Shown in pieces: positions 6,608 to 8,700 of a DNA stretch of 8,700 nt. A program made the position numbers and the translations under genes. Source of the DNA: Bacteroidales bacterium. GTDB taxonomy: Bacteria > Bacteroidota > Bacteroidia > Bacteroidales > Muribaculaceae. A model generated the notes under the pieces. That model did no database searches. It had not been told where the DNA came from and saw only the letters and a program-made list of their open reading frames with translations. Within the stretch, counting starts at the first letter, position 1. Each line of letters begins with the position of its first letter. The stretch lies in contig JAUNCU010000122.1 of NCBI GenBank assembly GCA_030526455.1, forward strand, positions 1 to 8,700. Direction: 5' to 3'.

Positions 6608-8227
6608 ATGACAAACATCAAGTATCTTTTTCTCTCCCTTGCACTCTTTGCTTGCGGACTGAATGCTGTGGCACAAACTGCCGACGAGGATGCCATCCTG
6701 AAGCGTAAAATCAACGACGCTGTGATGAGGGTTTACAACGAGCAACTTGATAAAGAACCTGGCGACTACGCCACTCGATTTGCGCGTGCTTACCAGTTCT
6801 TCAACAATAGCCAGGTCGACGAAGCGCTTGCCGACATCTCGCAGACGATCACCGATTGTCCCGAGAAAGAACGCGAAGTGCTCTACGACGCGCTGCTGCT
6901 CCGTGCCAAAATCTACGACAAGAAGGGCGAACTCGACAACGAATTTGCCGACCTTAAGCGTGCTTTTGCTATCAATTCTACCAACCCCAATGTGGTGGAC
7001 ATGATTGCGAAACTGGCGCTCAAGCGTGGTGATTATCCCACAGCCGAAACTAATTTCAACGCCATCCTGCGCATGTCGCCACAAAACTACGACGCCCTCT
7101 ACGGCCTCGCACGTGTGGCTGCCAAGACCAACGACTATGCCAAGGCACAGGAATACTGCGACCGCGCTGTGAAACTCTTCCCCACCGAGCCTCAGGTGTA
7201 CATCAACCGCGCCGACGTGTTCAACATGCTCGGCCAGTATAAGGTGGCAGCACAAGACATCATCTTGGCCATGAGTGTGGGCAACGACGAAAGCAAGGCC
7301 ATCAGCGCGCTGGTGAACATGAGCGATGAGCATTACGACGACGTGATGAACGCCCTCCAGAACTCTATCGACAATGCCCCATCGGTGGGCACGTTCTACT
7401 ACCTGCGCTATTCTATCGCCCTGCGCCACCTCCACTACGGCCAGGCGCTGCGCGATATCAAGCAAATCATCAGCAAGAATATCTTCGACGATTATTCAAT
7501 CTACTACGATGCAGCAAAGTGCCAGTTTGAACTCGGCCAGTTCGACCCCGCATTGGTCAACATCGACAAGGCGCTTTCTAAGAGCCCCAGCGACATGCCA
7601 TCGCTCGTGCTCAAGGCTCGCATCATGGAGCACCAGGGTGCCGGCAAGAACTACGATGCTGCCCTCGGCGTGCTCACCCGTGCATCGCGCCTCAACCCCA
7701 ACGATGCCTCACTGCTTCTCGCTAAGGCTCGCATCTTCCTCGCTCAGCGCAAGCAACCCGAGGCGCTCGAATGCCTCAACAAACTCATTGCGGCCGAACC
7801 CACCAACAACGAAGCACTCCTGCTTCGCGGATGGCTCTACAAATACCGCATGCGCAACGCTGAGGCCGCTCTCGCCGACTTCGGCATGATGCTCAACAAC
7901 GGCAGCGACATGACCAGCCTCAAGGGTTTCGCACTCCACGAACTCGGCCGTGAAGAAGAAGCCAGAAAATGGGCTCAGGACAACATCATGACCACTTCGC
8001 TCCCAGGCGGCGAAGCCTACGCCATCGCATCGGCTCTGCTCTCCGACATTGGCGACAACGATCAGGCTCTCCGCTACCTCGAAAGCGCCCTCGCCAACGG
8101 CTACGGCAGCCTCTACGAAGTGAACATGAGCGAAGAACCCTACGTCAACCTGAAACTCGTGCGCCGTCACGCCGATTTCAAAATGATGGTAGACCGCTAC
8201 AGCCGCAACTTCACCGAACACGAATAA
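6608..8227 (+). CDS. secreted tetratricopeptide-repeat protein
   Basis: A 539-aa predicted periplasmic or envelope protein. The signal peptide is residues 1-22 (MTNIKYLFLSLALFACGLNA, cleavage at AVA|QT); C16 lies in LFAC, a poor lipobox. The rest is almost entirely helical TPR repeats. Examples with the W/Y-x-LG/A-x-A-P pattern begin at about residues 53 (DYATRFARAYQFFNNSQVDE), 93, 160 (NYDALYGLARVAAKTNDYAK), 195 (PQVYINRADVFNMLGQYKVA), 297, 330, 365 and 400; the segment around 225-260 is more divergent. The C-terminus (GYGSLYEVNMSEEPYVNLKL, 498-517, then DFKMMVDRY) resembles the ending of many Bacteroidetes TPR proteins. TPRs are protein-contact scaffolds, so a partner-binding role in the envelope is likely but unspecified. 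An upstream TTG in frame at 6578 would overlap kdsA and put residues ahead of the signal peptide, so the ATG at 6608 is preferred. It is the last gene before the terminator. Confidence 0.85.
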   Translation: MTNIKYLFLSLALFACGLNAVAQTADEDAILKRKINDAVMRVYNEQLDKEPGDYATRFARAYQFFNNSQVDEALADISQTITDCPEKEREVLYDALLLRAKIYDKKGELDNEFADLKRAFAINSTNPNVVDMIAKLALKRGDYPTAETNFNAILRMSPQNYDALYGLARVAAKTNDYAKAQEYCDRAVKLFPTEPQVYINRADVFNMLGQYKVAAQDIILAMSVGNDESKAISALVNMSDEHYDDVMNALQNSIDNAPSVGTFYYLRYSIALRHLHYGQALRDIKQIISKNIFDDYSIYYDAAKCQFELGQFDPALVNIDKALSKSPSDMPSLVLKARIMEHQGAGKNYDAALGVLTRASRLNPNDASLLLAKARIFLAQRKQPEALECLNKLIAAEPTNNEALLLRGWLYKYRMRNAEAALADFGMMLNNGSDMTSLKGFALHELGREEEARKWAQDNIMTTSLPGGEAYAIASALLSDIGDNDQALRYLESALANGYGSLYEVNMSEEPYVNLKLVRRHADFKMMVDRYSRNFTEHE

Positions 8228-8260
8228 TCCTTCCTCCAAGAAGCATTACTCCAAATAAAC

Positions 8261-8297
8261 AAACTCTCCTCCCACACCAATAGGGCAGGAGAGTTTT
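8261..8297 (+). terminator. intrinsic terminator after the TPR gene
   Basis: AAACTCTCCT (8261-8270) pairs perfectly with AGGAGAGTTT (8287-8296); CCC (8271-8273) and GGG (8283-8285) extend the stem to 13 pairs with a single bulged C at 8286 and a 9-base loop. TTTT (8294-8297) and an AT-rich stretch follow. It lies 34 bases past the TPR stop codon and is the strongest hairpin in the window, marking the probable end of the eight-gene run. Confidence 0.85.
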
Positions 8298-8393
8298 GCT
8301 ATTATATATGGGTCAATGTTCTCTAAAGCCGCAGATTATGCCAGCTGAGCCCAACGTAGCATGTGGTAGGGGAAAACATGCGCCCTATGGTAG

Positions 8394-8413
8394 GGACGCG
8401 ATACATCGCGTCC
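8394..8413. repeat. perfect palindrome, possibly a dispersed intergenic repeat
   Basis: GGACGCGAT (8394-8402), two bases, ATCGCGTCC (8405-8413): a perfect inverted repeat with 9-bp arms and a two-base centre, much more GC-rich than its surroundings and with no T-tract. A CCCTA/TAGGG hairpin (8383-8395) abuts and overlaps its left arm by two bases. It is reminiscent of REP-like palindromes scattered between genes; I cannot count copies from one window. Confidence 0.6.
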
Positions 8414-8507
8414 GCGCCAGGCGATGGGGATTATTTTTGATAACCAACCGATGACGTGTTGGGCAAAATTTAGCGTTTCTACCATCCGTCTTACGGGTGC
8501 CAATCCG

Positions 8508-8550
8508 AAAAAAAACAAAAAAATACCAGTTCATGCAAAAAAAAACTGGT
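8508..8550 (-). terminator. leftward intrinsic-terminator-like hairpin
   Basis: On the minus strand ACCAGTT and AACTGGT (plus 8544-8550 and 8525-8531) form a 7-bp stem with a 12-base loop, followed by A, seven Ts, G and eight Ts (plus-strand A-runs at 8508-8523). This is the arrangement of an intrinsic terminator for leftward transcription. No leftward gene is visible between it and the right edge, so it would serve a gene or small RNA starting beyond 8550 or outside the window. The stem is short, so the call is moderate. Confidence 0.45.
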
Positions 8551-8637
8551 CAACTACCCATCTCCATCGGCACCGGTTTATTGTGGAAATTCAGGCTGAG
8601 AGGGCAATTTTAGGGTGGATTTGGGCGATTTTGGGTG

Positions 8638-8688
8638 TTTTTTTGAAAAAAATGCAGTTTTTTTTGAAAAAAGTGCCGGAAAAGTTTG
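8638..8688 (+). promoter_or_regulatory. A/T-tract repeats and possible -33 element of an off-window gene
   Basis: TTTTTTTGAAAAAA occurs at 8638-8651 and 8659-8672, a 21-base period of about two helical turns, as expected for bent DNA or UP-like elements. TTTG at 8685-8688 could be a -33 element whose -7 partner would fall outside the window. A similar tract lies at 362-379 upstream of the first promoter. The inference rests on position and composition alone. Confidence 0.35.
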
Positions 8689-8700
8689 CAGATTCAAAAA

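Larger units (their letters stand above)
8298..8700. other. gene-free right-hand intergenic region
   Basis: No convincing coding sequence on either strand over about 400 bases. A 60-codon leftward frame at 8336-8518 crosses a palindrome and a poly-A region and lacks protein-like character. The stretch holds short TGGTAGGG repeats (8364-8371 and 8388-8395), a 9-bp-arm palindrome, a leftward terminator-like hairpin, and, from about 8605 rightward, T- and A-tracts. The last 60 bases look like the upstream side of a promoter for a gene outside the window. Confidence 0.65.

Noticed and set aside
8336..8518. Leftward 60-codon frame in the right-hand gap
   Set aside because: It crosses the palindrome at 8394-8413 and starts in the poly-A region; no promoter, start context or protein-like pattern supports it.

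Overview
The window looks like chromosomal DNA of a Bacteroidales bacterium (Prevotellaceae- or Muribaculaceae-like). The grounds are a nearly complete absence of Shine-Dalgarno sequences with A/T-rich stretches in front of start codons, a promoter of the Bacteroidetes type (TTTG, 19 bases, TAnnTTT), signal peptides ending in A|Q, a CxxC-less thioredoxin-like protein resembling the DUF5106 type, and protein sequences typical of that order. The genus is not certain.

Layout: a small leftward gene of unknown function (80-325) faces a rightward run of eight genes (466-8227): a secreted thioredoxin-fold protein without the CxxC active site, a DoxX-like membrane protein, mnmA (tRNA 2-thiouridylase), a bifunctional-nuclease-family protein with a UVR motif, a NupG-type nucleoside:H+ symporter, rsmE (16S rRNA m3U1498 methyltransferase), kdsA (KDO-8-phosphate synthase, metal-dependent class by its residues) and a secreted TPR-repeat protein. 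Gaps are 13-36 bases except 79 bases before rsmE. A recognisable promoter lies before the first gene and a clear intrinsic terminator after the last, so a single long transcription unit, possibly with an internal boundary at 4940-5018, is plausible. The genes are mostly housekeeping: RNA modification, nucleoside uptake, lipopolysaccharide core sugar synthesis and envelope proteins.

From 8298 to 8700 there is no convincing gene. That stretch holds a 9-bp-arm palindrome, a hairpin with a T-tract oriented leftward (probable terminator for the minus strand), and an A/T-tract region that looks like the upstream part of a promoter for a gene beyond the right edge.

I see no CRISPR array, tRNA, rRNA, integrase or phage gene, and no clear novel system. 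The least explained items are the CxxC-less thioredoxin-fold/DoxX pair, the small leftward gene with its possibly leaderless start, the 16-bp repeats before rsmE, and the near-identical AT-rich sequences that flank kdsA.
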